Shown here one piece after another: positions 51,918 through 62,297 of a stretch of 64,000 bases of DNA. The notes beneath the pieces are model-generated. The model saw only the letters and a list, made by a program, of their open reading frames with translations, searched no databases and was not told where the DNA came from. The first letter of the stretch is position 1; each line of letters starts with the position of its first letter. The position numbers and the translations under genes are program-made. Source of the DNA: Buchnera aphidicola (Nipponaphis monzeni) (lineage in GTDB: Bacteria; Pseudomonadota; Gammaproteobacteria; Enterobacterales; Enterobacteriaceae); contig NZ_AP019379.1 of assembly GCF_006741185.1 (NCBI RefSeq), forward strand, positions 434,001 to 498,000, read 5' to 3'.

Positions 51918-53162
51918 ATGTCAAATCATCGAATTAATAATAACATACTTTTACATTGTTCTTTTTGTGGGAAAAACCAAAAAGAAGTACATAAATTAAT
52001 AGCTGGTCCTACAGTATACATATGTGATAAATGTGTTAAATTATGTAATGATGTTATGAAAAATCAATTGAAACAATCTCAAATAGTTAATAACCATAAT
52101 GACTGCCCAAAACCTCAAGAAATTAAGCAACATTTAGACAATTATATCATAGGACAAGAACAACCAAAAAAAATATTGTCTGTAGCTATATATAATCACT
52201 ATAAAAAAATTGATTATTCTTTTTCTAAAAAAAATTCTATAGAATTAGACAAAAGTAATATTTTACTCATTGGACCTACTGGAAGCGGAAAAACATTAAT
52301 AGCTAAAACATTAGCTAAAATTATAAAAGTTCCATTCGTAATTACTGATGCAACTACTCTAACAGAATCTGGATATGTAGGAGAGGATGTAGAAAATATT
52401 TTGTTAAAATTACTTCAAAAATGTAATTTTAATATACCCGAGGCACAAAAAGGAATTATTTATATTGATGAAATAGATAAAATTTCTAAAAAATCTAACA
52501 ACTTGTCTATTACAAGAGATGTATCTGGAGAAGGTGTTCAACAAGCTCTGCTTAAGTTAATTGAAGGAACAATAGCTTCAGTACCTACTCAAGGAGGAAG
52601 GAAACACCCACATCAAGAATTTATACAAATAGACACTTCAAAAATATTATTTATATGTAGCGGTACTTTTGAAGGAATTAATAAAATAATTTCAGAAAGG
52701 CTTGAAAAAGGTACTCACATTGGATTTAATGCTGCAGTAAAAAATGCAACTGTTAACAATTCAAACAATCGATTACTAAATAATATAGAACCTAATGATT
52801 TAATTAAATATGGACTAATTCCAGAATTTGTCGGAAGGTTACCTATTTTAACTCCTTTCCATACATTAAATGAAAAAGAATTAATAAAAATTTTAAAATA
52901 TCCTAAGAACTCTTTAACTAAACAATATGAAAAACTTTTTCAATTAGAAAATGTAGAATTACAATTTTCAAATAATGCCATAAAAGCTATAGCACAAAAA
53001 ACAATAGAAAAAAAAATAGGAGCTAGAGGATTACGTTCAATTATAGAAACGATTTTACTAAATACTATGTATGATTTACCATCTAACAAAAATATTAAAA
53101 AAGTCTTAATTAACGAATCAGTAATTAATAATCATACCTTGCCTGTATTAAAAAATAGTTAA
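51918..53162 (+). CDS. clpX: ClpXP unfoldase ClpX
   Basis: A 414-residue AAA+ unfoldase (E. coli 424). The N-terminal zinc domain has CSFCGKNQ and [10 protein letters not shown]. Walker A is [15 protein letters not shown], the pore-1 loop GYVGED, Walker [11 protein letters not shown] and the RKH loop [10 protein letters not shown]. The ClpP-docking IGF loop is kept (THIGFNAAV). Sensor 2 [10 protein letters not shown] is near the C terminus. It directly follows clpP. Confidence 0.98.
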   Translation: MSNHRINNNILLHCSFCGKNQKEVHKLIAGPTVYICDKCVKLCNDVMKNQLKQSQIVNNHNDCPKPQEIKQHLDNYIIGQEQPKKILSVAIYNHYKKIDYSFSKKNSIELDKSNILLIGPTGSGKTLIAKTLAKIIKVPFVITDATTLTESGYVGEDVENILLKLLQKCNFNIPEAQKGIIYIDEIDKISKKSNNLSITRDVSGEGVQQALLKLIEGTIASVPTQGGRKHPHQEFIQIDTSKILFICSGTFEGINKIISERLEKGTHIGFNAAVKNATVNNSNNRLLNNIEPNDLIKYGLIPEFVGRLPILTPFHTLNEKELIKILKYPKNSLTKQYEKLFQLENVELQFSNNAIKAIAQKTIEKKIGARGLRSIIETILLNTMYDLPSNKNIKKVLINESVINNHTLPVLKNS

Positions 53163-53380
53163 TTAATAAGCATAATTTATATTTAGATATTTGTCTTTAG
53201 AAATAAAGTACATATTTTACACATAAATTAAAAAAGAACATTTTTTAATTTAATTAATTATTTAATATTAAATATCTTATACCCATTCCAACATACTCAG
53301 TTTATTATAGGTATATTCACACAAATTATTTTTTTAGTATCCAGCATTTAACCCGGAACATTAAATTAAGAGAGAAATCT

Positions 53381-55720
53381 ATGAATCCTGAGTATTCTAA
53401 ATATATAGAAACTATTCCAGTTTTACCATTAAGAGATGTAGTAGTATACCCATACATGGTAATTCCATTATTTATAGGACGAGAAAGATCAATAAAATGC
53501 GTAGAAGCTTCTATGAAAAATAATAAAAAAATTATGCTAGTAGCCCAAAAAGAAGCTTTAACAGATAAACCTGACAACACTGACTTATTTAATATAGGAA
53601 CAATTGCTGCTATTTCACAAATATTGAAATTGCCAGATGGAACAATAAAAGTATTAGTAGAAGGGTTACAACGCGCCCATATTAATAAATTAAACAATAC
53701 TGGGGAATACTTTACTGCTCACATTAAACTAATTTACTCCCCAATATTACAAACTAAAGAACAAATAATTTTAACAAAAACAACATTAAAACAATTTGAA
53801 CAATATATTAATCTAAACAAAAAAATTTCCCAAGAATTTTTAACATCATTATATAATATTAAAAATCCAGAAAAGTTAGCTGACATAATAGCAGCTCAAA
53901 TGCCATTAAAATTGCCAGAAAAACAGTTGATATTAGAAACCTATGACACTAATAAAAGATTAGAATGTTTAATTACATTAATGAAATCTGAAATAGATTT
54001 ATTACAAATAGAAAATAAAATTCGTAATCGTGTAAAAAAGCAAATGGAAAAAAGTCAAAGAGAATACTATTTAAATGAACAAATGAAAGCAATTCAAAAA
54101 GAATTAGGAGACTTAGAAGATATACCTGACGAAAATGAACTAATTATAAAAAAAATTAAACTAGCTAAAATGCCTAAAGAAGCGCGCACTAAAACAGAAT
54201 CAGAATTACACAAATTAAAAATGATGTCTCCAATGTCAGCTGAAGCCACTGTTGTAAGAAGTTATATTGACTGGATTATACAAGTACCTTGGTATAAACG
54301 TAGTAAAATTAAAAAAGATTTGATGAGTGCTAAAGAAATACTTGATTTTGATCATTTTGGGTTAAATGAGGTTAAAGAGCGTATTTTAGAATATCTAGCT
54401 GTCCAAAATAGAATTAGTAAAATTAAAGGTCCTATTTTATGTTTAATAGGACCTCCAGGCGTTGGAAAAACTTCTTTAGGTAAATCTATTGCAAGAGCTA
54501 CAGGAAGAAAATATGTTAGAATGGCTTTAGGGGGAATAAGAGACGAGGCTGAAATTAGGGGCCATAGAAAAACATATATAGGATCTATGCCTGGTAAAAT
54601 CATTCAAAAAATAGCAAAAATAGGAGTGAAAAACCCCTTATTTTTATTAGATGAAATAGATAAAATGTCTTGTGATATAAGAGTCGATCCTTCATCTGCT
54701 TTATTAGAAGTACTTGACCCTGAACAAAACGTTGCTTTTAATGATCATTATTTAGAAATAGATTACGATTTATCTGACGTCATGTTTATCGCTACAGCTA
54801 ATTCTATGAATATACCGGCTCCTTTGCTTGATAGAATGGAAATAATAAGACTATCAGGATATACAGAAGATGAAAAATTCAATATAGCAACGAAATATCT
54901 GAAAAAAAAACAAATCAAAAGAAATGCCTTAGACAATAAAGAACTTGTAATTCACGACAATGCAATAATACATATCATTCGTTACTATACTAGAGAAGCA
55001 GGAGTTAGAAATTTAGAACGTGAATTATCAAAAATTTGTCGTAAATCTGTAAAATTATTAATGACTAATCATACACTTAAAAAAATTAAAATTACAAAAA
55101 GAAATTTAAAAAAATATCTTGGAATACAAAAATTTGATTATGGAAAATCTGAGCACAATAATCAAATAGGGCAAGTTATTGGATTAGCATGGACTGAAGT
55201 TGGCGGTGACTTATTAACCATAGAAGTAGCGTGTGTTCCTGGTAAAGGAAAGTTAACATATACAGGATCTCTAGGAAAAATTATGCAAGAATCTATCCAA
55301 GCTTCTTTAACAATTGTACGTACACAATCTAAATTATTAGGTATAAAAGAAGACTTTTATAAAAAAAATGACATACACATTCACGTACCGGAAGGAGCAA
55401 CCCCAAAAGATGGACCAAGTGCAGGAATTGCAATGTGCACAGCTATTGTCTCTTGTCTTACAAATAATCCAGTTTTTTCAAATATTGCAATGACTGGAGA
55501 AATTACATTAAGAGGCCACATTTTAGCTATAGGAGGTTTAAAAGAAAAATTATTAGCAGCGCACAGAGGGGGTATTAAAAAAGTATTAATTCCATATGAT
55601 AATCGACGTAATATAGAAGAAATTCCCAATAATATTGTATCAAAATTAGATATTTATCCATTAAAACATATTAAAGAAGTATTTAATTTAGCATTGATTA
55701 ATAACCCATACTTAAGTTAA
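53381..55720 (+). CDS. lon: ATP-dependent protease Lon
   Basis: A 779-residue AAA+ protease (E. coli 784). The N-terminal substrate domain begins VLPLRDVVVYPYMVIPLF. Walker A is GPPGVGKTSLGKSIA, then ALGGIRDEAEIRGHRKTYIG and Walker B NPLFLLDEIDKM. The protease dyad is Ser about 680 in KDGPSAGIAMCTA and Lys about 723 in GGLKEKLLAAHR. AGAGAGAA precedes the ATG. A GC-rich hairpin follows about 40 bases after the stop. Confidence 0.98.
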   Translation: MNPEYSKYIETIPVLPLRDVVVYPYMVIPLFIGRERSIKCVEASMKNNKKIMLVAQKEALTDKPDNTDLFNIGTIAAISQILKLPDGTIKVLVEGLQRAHINKLNNTGEYFTAHIKLIYSPILQTKEQIILTKTTLKQFEQYINLNKKISQEFLTSLYNIKNPEKLADIIAAQMPLKLPEKQLILETYDTNKRLECLITLMKSEIDLLQIENKIRNRVKKQMEKSQREYYLNEQMKAIQKELGDLEDIPDENELIIKKIKLAKMPKEARTKTESELHKLKMMSPMSAEATVVRSYIDWIIQVPWYKRSKIKKDLMSAKEILDFDHFGLNEVKERILEYLAVQNRISKIKGPILCLIGPPGVGKTSLGKSIARATGRKYVRMALGGIRDEAEIRGHRKTYIGSMPGKIIQKIAKIGVKNPLFLLDEIDKMSCDIRVDPSSALLEVLDPEQNVAFNDHYLEIDYDLSDVMFIATANSMNIPAPLLDRMEIIRLSGYTEDEKFNIATKYLKKKQIKRNALDNKELVIHDNAIIHIIRYYTREAGVRNLERELSKICRKSVKLLMTNHTLKKIKITKRNLKKYLGIQKFDYGKSEHNNQIGQVIGLAWTEVGGDLLTIEVACVPGKGKLTYTGSLGKIMQESIQASLTIVRTQSKLLGIKEDFYKKNDIHIHVPEGATPKDGPSAGIAMCTAIVSCLTNNPVFSNIAMTGEITLRGHILAIGGLKEKLLAAHRGGIKKVLIPYDNRRNIEEIPNNIVSKLDIYPLKHIKEVFNLALINNPYLS

Positions 55721-55761
55721 CTAATAAAATATATAATTTAATGTATTTTAAATGTATTAAT

Positions 55762-55794
55762 GGCTGGCATAATTTAATAGTGATATTGCCAGCC
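55762..55794 (+). terminator. GC-rich hairpin after lon
   Basis: An 8-bp stem GGCTGGCA (55762-55769) with TGCCAGCC (55787-55794), six of eight pairs G-C, with a 17-base AT loop. It starts 41 bases after the lon stop. No T run follows. Its GC content stands out sharply from the desert behind it. Confidence 0.55.
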
Positions 55795-57339
55795 TAAACA
55801 TGAAAAATTACTATTTTTTAGTATAAATAAATTTTCATATATACAATTTATTAAAAAAATTAATTATACTTCAATTTTTTTACAAAATAATAGTTATATT
55901 AATTTAAATGAACCGTTTTAAAATTTTTTTGAAAAGCATAAAATTTTTTTAAATACGTTTGTTATTTGTTTCATATCAAATAGTATAACCTAATATTTAT
56001 ATTTAAATTATAAATTTTTATATTATTAAAATAAATTATTATTAATTATTAAATTATTTAAAACAATCTAAACAGTATCTACAATTAATTATTTTAAAAA
56101 AGTTCATTATATCATTATAAACATGTTTAAATTATTAAAAAATAAAAATTATATTAAATAAATGTATTATAAATTTGTATGTATATATTATTAATAAAAC
56201 AATGTTAATAAATTATATTAACAAATTACATTTTAAAATTAGTAATAATAAACTCAAATAAGTTGTTTATAAAACTACTTTTTTAATAAAAAAATTTAAT
56301 AAACAACATATTGATATATTTTTAAAAAATCAAAATATAACTCTTAAGAAATATAAAATTTTTTTTAAAAATTAAATTATTTATTATAATTTTTTAAACA
56401 CTACAAAATTAAACAAACATGCAGTTAGTTATAAAATGTTTAAAAAAATATCTTTTTACAAATGTATATTATACATATAATAATATGTTATTATATAAAT
56501 AAAAAATTATGTAATTAATGTTTTTAAATATTAATTATATCAATTTTAAAAAAAAATATTACGACTATAGAAATGAATTTTAAAAAAACTATCATTAATT
56601 AATGTAAAAAATTTTAGTCATATTACTTTAAAATAAAAATGATCAAACTAACACTATCTAAAAAATATGAAAAATGAAAAGAATCATTAATAAATTATTA
56701 TAAAATATAAAAAAAATATAGTATTCATTAATACTTTTTTGTAATATCTTTTATTAAAGAATTCGATATTATAAAAAATAATAATTGTTCAATTATAATA
56801 ATTTATAAAAAATTTAATACTATAATTAATTAAATTATGTGTAATTAAATATAATATTGCAATACTAAAAATTTTTATTACAATAATTTATTTCAATATT
56901 AATAAAAAGGTATTTAAAATTATAAAAAATTATTATACAAATTTTAAATGATAAATTTAATATTAACGAATAATATATTTTGTTTGCTAAGTATATGAAA
57001 ATTATAACTAATTAACAAATTCAATTCTATTTATTTACATATCATATAATTATATATTTTTATATATAAAATTAATCGAAATTTTAATATATAATTTTTT
57101 AATTATTTATTTTTATTAGTTATAAAATAAATTTTTTGTTTGTTAATATTATTAAACTACAACATTAACTAAATGATTGAAATAAAAAAGAATTTTAAAT
57201 AAAACATATCTTATGTATATAAAAATTTATAAAAATAACAATATGTTAGTTTAATTTCAAATTTTATTTAAAAAAATTATTATATTAAACAAACATTATT
57301 TAGTTATTTAATATTCATTTTAAATATATCTAATTTTTT

Positions 57340-57365
57340 TAAAAAAACTCATATAGAATATGAGT
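57340..57365 (-). terminator. Minus-strand terminator-like hairpin in the desert
   Basis: On the minus strand ACTCATAT (57365-57358), loop TCT, then ATATGAGT (57354-57347), followed at once by a run of T (57347-57341). This is a classical intrinsic terminator layout. The only candidate transcripts are a 26-codon ORF at 57389-57469 or read-through from ffs. Confidence 0.5.
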
Positions 57366-58028
57366 AATATTAAATATTATGCTTTTAATTACATATTTAA
57401 AACTTTTTTTAATTTAGTACTAATAACATTATTAATATGTGATAAATTAATTTTTTGTATTCTTTTCATTTAAAAAAAATAATTAAATAAATAATATTAA
57501 ATTATTAGATATATTTATGAATAAAAAATTTATACTAATTATCATTAATAATAAAAAAAATTATTTATATAAAACTATATAAAAATAAAAATGTATATAA
57601 AAATATACATATATTTTTTTTTAATAAAAAATTTGTTAAAAAATTAATATTAATTAAAAAATTCAATAAATGTATATATTATGCACAAAAGAAAATATTG
57701 AAACATTTTAAACAAACAATTATTATCAATAATCTTTTTTCAAAAAAATATAAAGAAATATGTTTTTATTTATCGTTTAAGTTAATTAATAATTAAACTT
57801 ATAATATGAAAAGTAGTATATATTAATTAATATATTAAAAAACTAAACATATTTTTTTAAAAAATGCTATATAAAATAGTAAAATACTTGAATATTCACA
57901 TTTTATAAATATGTATGTAAAACAACATGTACTGATACATAATATGCAATACACAATTTTGTTAAAAAAAATATTTTAATAAAAACACATTTTTTGTTAA
58001 ATACACTTATTAAGTAATATATAAAAAA

Positions 58029-58136
58029 CTTCTGCTAGCTATGTTACTGTAATACCTATTTTTATCTAATCTGGCTGCTTTTTCCCAAACCTGACCAATT
58101 CTTTAAATAATAATAGAATTAAAGGACTAGCAGAAG
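58029..58136 (-). ncRNA. ffs: Signal recognition particle RNA (4.5S)
   Basis: A 108-base hairpin RNA on the minus strand. The ends pair perfectly over 10 bp (CTTCTGCTAG with CTAGCAGAAG). The Ffh-binding core is conserved: GGTCAGG, apical loop and AGCAGCC (58073-58096). The tetraloop is GGGA (58083-58086), still a GNRA loop, closed by three U-A pairs instead of the E. coli UCC/GGA stem. Length is close to E. coli 4.5S RNA (114). It is divergent from dnaX. Confidence 0.95.
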
Positions 58137-58146
58137 TACAACTATA

Positions 58147-58175
58147 ATTGTACTCTATTATTTTTTTTTTTGCAA
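58147..58175 (-). promoter_or_regulatory. Sigma-70 promoter for ffs
   Basis: On the minus strand a -35 TTGCAA (58175-58170) and a -10 TACAAT (58152-58147) are separated by exactly 17 bases, with the -10 ending about 7-10 bases before the folded 5' end of ffs. The spacer is dominated by a run of A. Confidence 0.7.
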
Positions 58176-58269
58176 TATTTTAAATACTTTAAATTATCTA
58201 AGTTACTTAACAAGTGTAAAAAAAATATGATAAACTAGTAACTAGTAACCCATACGTTTATTAAACATC

Positions 58270-59367
58270 ATGAATAATACAAACTATAATATAATAACTA
58301 AAAAATGGAGGCCTAAATCTTTTAAAGAAGTTATTGGTCAAGAATATATTGTAAAAACAATATGTAATAGTATATCCTTAAATAGAATACATCAAGCATG
58401 GTTATTATCTGGTATACGAGGAGTTGGCAAAACAACAATTTCTAGATTAATCGCCAAAAGTTTAAATTGTGAAAAATGTATTTCTAAAGAACCTTGCTTA
58501 TTGTGCGCAAATTGTAAAGATATTGAAAAAGGATGTTTTTTAGACTTAATAGAAATAGATGCTGCCTCTAAAACTAAAATAGAAGATATTAAAGAAATAT
58601 TAGAAAATATTCAATATTATCCTATTAAAGGAAGATTCAAAATTTATTTGATTGACGAAGCACACATGCTTTCAAATTATAGTTTTAATTATTTACTTAA
58701 ATTAATTGAAGAACCTCCTCAACATGTTAAATTTATATTATCAACAACTAATAAATTTAAAATACCTAATACTATTATATCTAGATGCTTATCTTTAAAT
58801 TTACAACCCTTAAGTCAAATAGAATTATACACTCATCTAAAAAACGTGTTAACAGTTGAAAATATTTTTTTTGAACAATCTGCATTACATCTTATTGCAA
58901 GTAAATCAGAAGGAAGTGTAAGAGATGCATTAAATATTTTAGAACAAGCAATATCAGTAAGTTATGAAAAAATTACTTATAAAAAAACTATACAAATATT
59001 TGGAATGATTGACGAAAATGAAATATTTCATTTAACTGAAGCGTTATTTAAAAAAAACGTAAAATTTATATTTGAATTTTTATATTCTAAAAAATTTACA
59101 GAAATTGATTGGGATAACTTATTGTTAGAAATCATGAGATTAATGCATTATATGGCTGTGTTAAAAACTTTTTGCATTTTTCCAGAAAAAAACGCATATA
59201 TGATATCTTATAAACAACTTATTAAAAAACTTACTGACCAAACATGTATGCAAATAATTCATTCCTATTACAATATATTAATGATTGGTAGAAAAAATTT
59301 ATCGTTATCACCTAATAATAAAATAGGAGTTGAAATTTTATTGTTAAAAATACTGTATTTAACATAA
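58270..59367 (+). CDS. dnaX: DNA polymerase III gamma subunit (short DnaX)
   Basis: A 365-residue AAA+ clamp-loader motor. Walker A is GIRGVGKTTISR. The zinc cysteines are in CEKCISKEPCLLCANCKD. Walker B is IYLIDEAHML and the sensor/SRC region TTNKFKIPNTIISRCLSL. The collar domain III ends near the C terminus. E. coli makes tau (643) and gamma (431); this ORF stops right after domain III, so the DnaB- and alpha-binding domains IV and V are absent from it. Possible remnants lie downstream at 59484-59827. Confidence 0.96.
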   Translation: MNNTNYNIITKKWRPKSFKEVIGQEYIVKTICNSISLNRIHQAWLLSGIRGVGKTTISRLIAKSLNCEKCISKEPCLLCANCKDIEKGCFLDLIEIDAASKTKIEDIKEILENIQYYPIKGRFKIYLIDEAHMLSNYSFNYLLKLIEEPPQHVKFILSTTNKFKIPNTIISRCLSLNLQPLSQIELYTHLKNVLTVENIFFEQSALHLIASKSEGSVRDALNILEQAISVSYEKITYKKTIQIFGMIDENEIFHLTEALFKKNVKFIFEFLYSKKFTEIDWDNLLLEIMRLMHYMAVLKTFCIFPEKNAYMISYKQLIKKLTDQTCMQIIHSYYNILMIGRKNLSLSPNNKIGVEILLLKILYLT

Positions 59368-59483
59368 TATTAACTAATAACAAAACATTAAAAATATTAT
59401 AAAATAAATATTTTTAGTAATAATTGAACTAATAATATATTTATTAAATAAAATATTTTTTACATAGAAAATAACAATATTAA

Positions 59484-59827
59484 CATTGTTTTTACAACGA
59501 GTTTAAGATGAATAAAATAGAATCAATAATAAAAATAAGAAAATTATTATCAATACAAAAAAAAATCAGTTATAATCTAAAAAATAACCAAAATATAAAT
59601 AAAAAAAACAATATTTTAAAAAAAAAATACAATTTATTTTTTTAACATGTAAAACAAAAAATGTTGAACCTAAAAAATGTCTAACGTCACAAATAAAAAA
59701 AAATATAAATACATCTTGTACTAATTTATCTAACATAACACAAAAAATATTAAAAAAAGATATTAATCTTCTAACTTTTAAAAAAAAATTTAGTGCTGTT
59801 ATTAAACAAATCGTCCGAATAAAATAA
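59484..59827 (+). pseudogene. Unassigned ORF split at a poly-A tract, possible DnaX tail remnant
   Basis: One frame is open from 59484 (first ATG 59508) to a TAA at 59643-59645. A second frame is open across the ten-A tract at 59618-59627 and runs to TAA at 59825-59827. Adding one A to the tract fuses them into about 106 residues from the ATG, rich in Lys and Asn. ESIIKIRKLLSIQKK loosely resembles the start of E. coli tau domain IV (SQVLAARQQLQRVQG). The position between dnaX and ybaB fits a former tau C-terminus. Homology is tentative. Confidence 0.45.
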
Positions 59828-59860
59828 TTGATACGTAATATTTAACAGGAATAAAAAATA

Positions 59861-60196
59861 ATGTTTACTAAAGATAAAATTAATAATCTTATGCAACAAG
59901 CGCAACAAATGCAAGATAAAATGTCACAATTACAAGAAGAAATGGCAAAAATTGAAGTGACTGGAGAATCTGGAGCAGGTTTAGTAAAAGTTACTATTAA
60001 TGGAATTCATAATTGTAAACGAGTTGAAATAGATCAAACATTATTAGAAGACGATAAAGAAATTATAGAAGACCTAGCAACTGCTGCATTTAATGATGCT
60101 GCTAGACGTATTGCTGAAGAACAAAAAAAAAGAATGTCTATGTTATCTACAAATACTCAAATACCTACTGGATTTAATTTTCCATTTAATTTTTAA
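59861..60196 (+). CDS. ybaB: Nucleoid-associated protein YbaB (EbfC family)
   Basis: A 111-residue DNA-binding protein (E. coli 109) that binds as a dimer along the nucleoid. An N-terminal coiled coil ([20 protein letters not shown], about residues 11-30) precedes the conserved [20 protein letters not shown] strand. The C-terminal helix ([19 protein letters not shown]) follows. It sits after dnaX, as in E. coli; recR, which follows ybaB there, is missing. AGGAA lies upstream of the ATG. Confidence 0.96.
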   Translation: MFTKDKINNLMQQAQQMQDKMSQLQEEMAKIEVTGESGAGLVKVTINGIHNCKRVEIDQTLLEDDKEIIEDLATAAFNDAARRIAEEQKKRMSMLSTNTQIPTGFNFPFNF

Positions 60197-60299
60197 TTAT
60201 TGTAATTATACAATAATACTATTATATTAAATAAAAATATAAATTTTATACAATATAAAAACATACATAAAAAATTAATGAACAATCAAGGAATAATAC

Positions 60300-62168
60300 A
60301 TGAATACAAGCAAAACATATTCTTTTCAATCCGAATCAAAAGAATTACTAAAATTAATGATCCATTCATTATATTCTAACAAAGAAATATTTATTAGAGA
60401 ATTAATATCAAATGCATCTGATGCAATAGACAAATTAAGATTTTTATCTATTTCGGAACCAAAAAAATATCCAATTAATACCAACTATTGCATTAATATC
60501 ACTATAGATAAAAAATTAAATAAATTAACTATTAGTGATAATGGAATAGGTATGGAAGAACACGAAATAATAAACAATTTAGGAACTATTGCCAAATCAG
60601 GAACTAAAAAATTTATACAATCTCTCAAATCAAACAATTCTTCACATCAACATGAATTAATTGGACAATTTGGAGTAGGTTTTTATTCATCATTTATTGT
60701 TTCAAAAAAAGTGTTAGTACAAACTCGTTCTGCTAAATTGAAAATTAATGAAGGATTTTTGTGGGAGTCTTATGGAAAAGGAGATTATACAATTCAGAAA
60801 ATTGAAAAAAAAGAATTTGGAACGGATATTATTTTATACTTCAAAAAAACAGAACAAGAGTTTATTCACCACTGGAAAATTCAAGAATTAATTAATAAAT
60901 ATTCTGATCACATTAACGTACCAATAAATATTAAAAAATTTAATAAAAAACAAAATGAATACACCTGGGAACAGGTTAACAAAGCTCAAGCATTATGGGT
61001 TTTAAACAAATCAGAAATTAGCAATCAAGAATACATTAATTTTTACAAACATCTTACTAAAGATTCTCAAGAACCTTTAACATGGACTCATAATAAAGTA
61101 GAAGGTAATCAAGAGTACATAATATTATTATTTATTCCTTCAAAAACTCCTTGGAATATTTGGAGTAGAGAACATAAACATGGATTAAAATTATATATAA
61201 ATAAAGTATTTATCATGGAGGATACAGAACAATTTTTACCTAACTATTTAAGATTTGTAAAAGGTTTAGTAGATTCTAATGATTTGCCATTAAACATTTC
61301 TAGAGAAATTTTGCAAAACAATCAAATTATTCAAAAAATTCGTCAAACAATTACCAAAAAATTGCTAAATACTCTACAAAATTTGTTTAATAATGATATT
61401 AAAAAATATTATGTTTTTTGGCAACAATTTGGCACTATTTTAAAAGAAGGCCCAGCTGAGGATCCTCAAAACAGACAGTTTATTATGAATTTATTATTGT
61501 TTACTTCATTAAAACATAATAATTCTGAACAAACTTTATCTTTAAAAAAATATACAACTAATATGGCAAAAGGCCAAAATAAAATTTATTATATAACATC
61601 TGATAGTTACGAATCAGCTAAAAATAGCCCTCATTTAGAAATATTTTTAAAAAATGATATTGATGTATTACTACTTTTTGAAAAAATAGATGAATGGATG
61701 ATGAATTATTTAAATGAATATGAAGACAAAAAATTTTGCCCTGCCAATAAACCTGATGACTTCATTAATAAATTGATTATTCCTCAAATTAATGAACAAA
61801 ATTTACAAAATAAAATGCAACCTTTTTTAGAAAAAATAAAAAAAATTTTAGGAAATAAAATAAAAGATGTTAGAGTAACTTATAAATTAGTTCATACACC
61901 ATCTATACTAGTTACAGAAGCTAAAGAAATGAGTACTCAAATGGCTAAATTATTTTCAGCTGCCGGTCAATCTGTACCTTCCATAAAATATATTTTAGAA
62001 ATAAATCCAGAACATGCATTAATTCAAAAAATAAGTAAAATTGTAGAAGAAAAAAACATTAAAGATTGGATATTATTGATATTTGAACAAGCTTTATTTG
62101 TAGAAAAAGGTACTTTAGATGATCCTAACCAATTTATTAATAGAATTAATAAATTATTATCTATATAA
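60300..62168 (+). CDS. htpG: Molecular chaperone HtpG (Hsp90)
   Basis: A 622-residue Hsp90 (E. coli 624). The N-terminal GHKL ATPase shows ELISNASDAIDKLR (catalytic Glu and Asn), DNGIGMEEHEI and the GQFGVGFYSSFIV lid. The middle domain has NLPLNISREILQ with the arginine that contacts ATP. The C-terminal dimerisation domain (about 510-620) is present. AAGGAA precedes the start. It retains E. coli order with adk. Confidence 0.98.
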   Translation: MNTSKTYSFQSESKELLKLMIHSLYSNKEIFIRELISNASDAIDKLRFLSISEPKKYPINTNYCINITIDKKLNKLTISDNGIGMEEHEIINNLGTIAKSGTKKFIQSLKSNNSSHQHELIGQFGVGFYSSFIVSKKVLVQTRSAKLKINEGFLWESYGKGDYTIQKIEKKEFGTDIILYFKKTEQEFIHHWKIQELINKYSDHINVPINIKKFNKKQNEYTWEQVNKAQALWVLNKSEISNQEYINFYKHLTKDSQEPLTWTHNKVEGNQEYIILLFIPSKTPWNIWSREHKHGLKLYINKVFIMEDTEQFLPNYLRFVKGLVDSNDLPLNISREILQNNQIIQKIRQTITKKLLNTLQNLFNNDIKKYYVFWQQFGTILKEGPAEDPQNRQFIMNLLLFTSLKHNNSEQTLSLKKYTTNMAKGQNKIYYITSDSYESAKNSPHLEIFLKNDIDVLLLFEKIDEWMMNYLNEYEDKKFCPANKPDDFINKLIIPQINEQNLQNKMQPFLEKIKKILGNKIKDVRVTYKLVHTPSILVTEAKEMSTQMAKLFSAAGQSVPSIKYILEINPEHALIQKISKIVEEKNIKDWILLIFEQALFVEKGTLDDPNQFINRINKLLSI

Positions 62169-62297
62169 AACTCAAAACTAACTTATTTTTTAAAATGTTT
62201 TTTAGTTAATATTGTACTAAATAATATTTTATACTTTTGTACTGTACTTACAAAAAATATATATATCTTATTAAAATAATTCAGAGATTAAAAATGT

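Larger units (their letters stand above)
55721..58028. other. 2.3-kb gene desert between lon and ffs
   Basis: About 2,300 bp of very AT-rich sequence lacking recognisable genes. In E. coli hupB and ppiD follow lon, and ppiD is present here in other Buchnera as I recall; no remnant is detectable by eye. It contains the hairpin after lon (55762-55794) and a minus-strand terminator-like hairpin (57340-57365) with a 26-codon ORF upstream of it. Confidence 0.55.
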
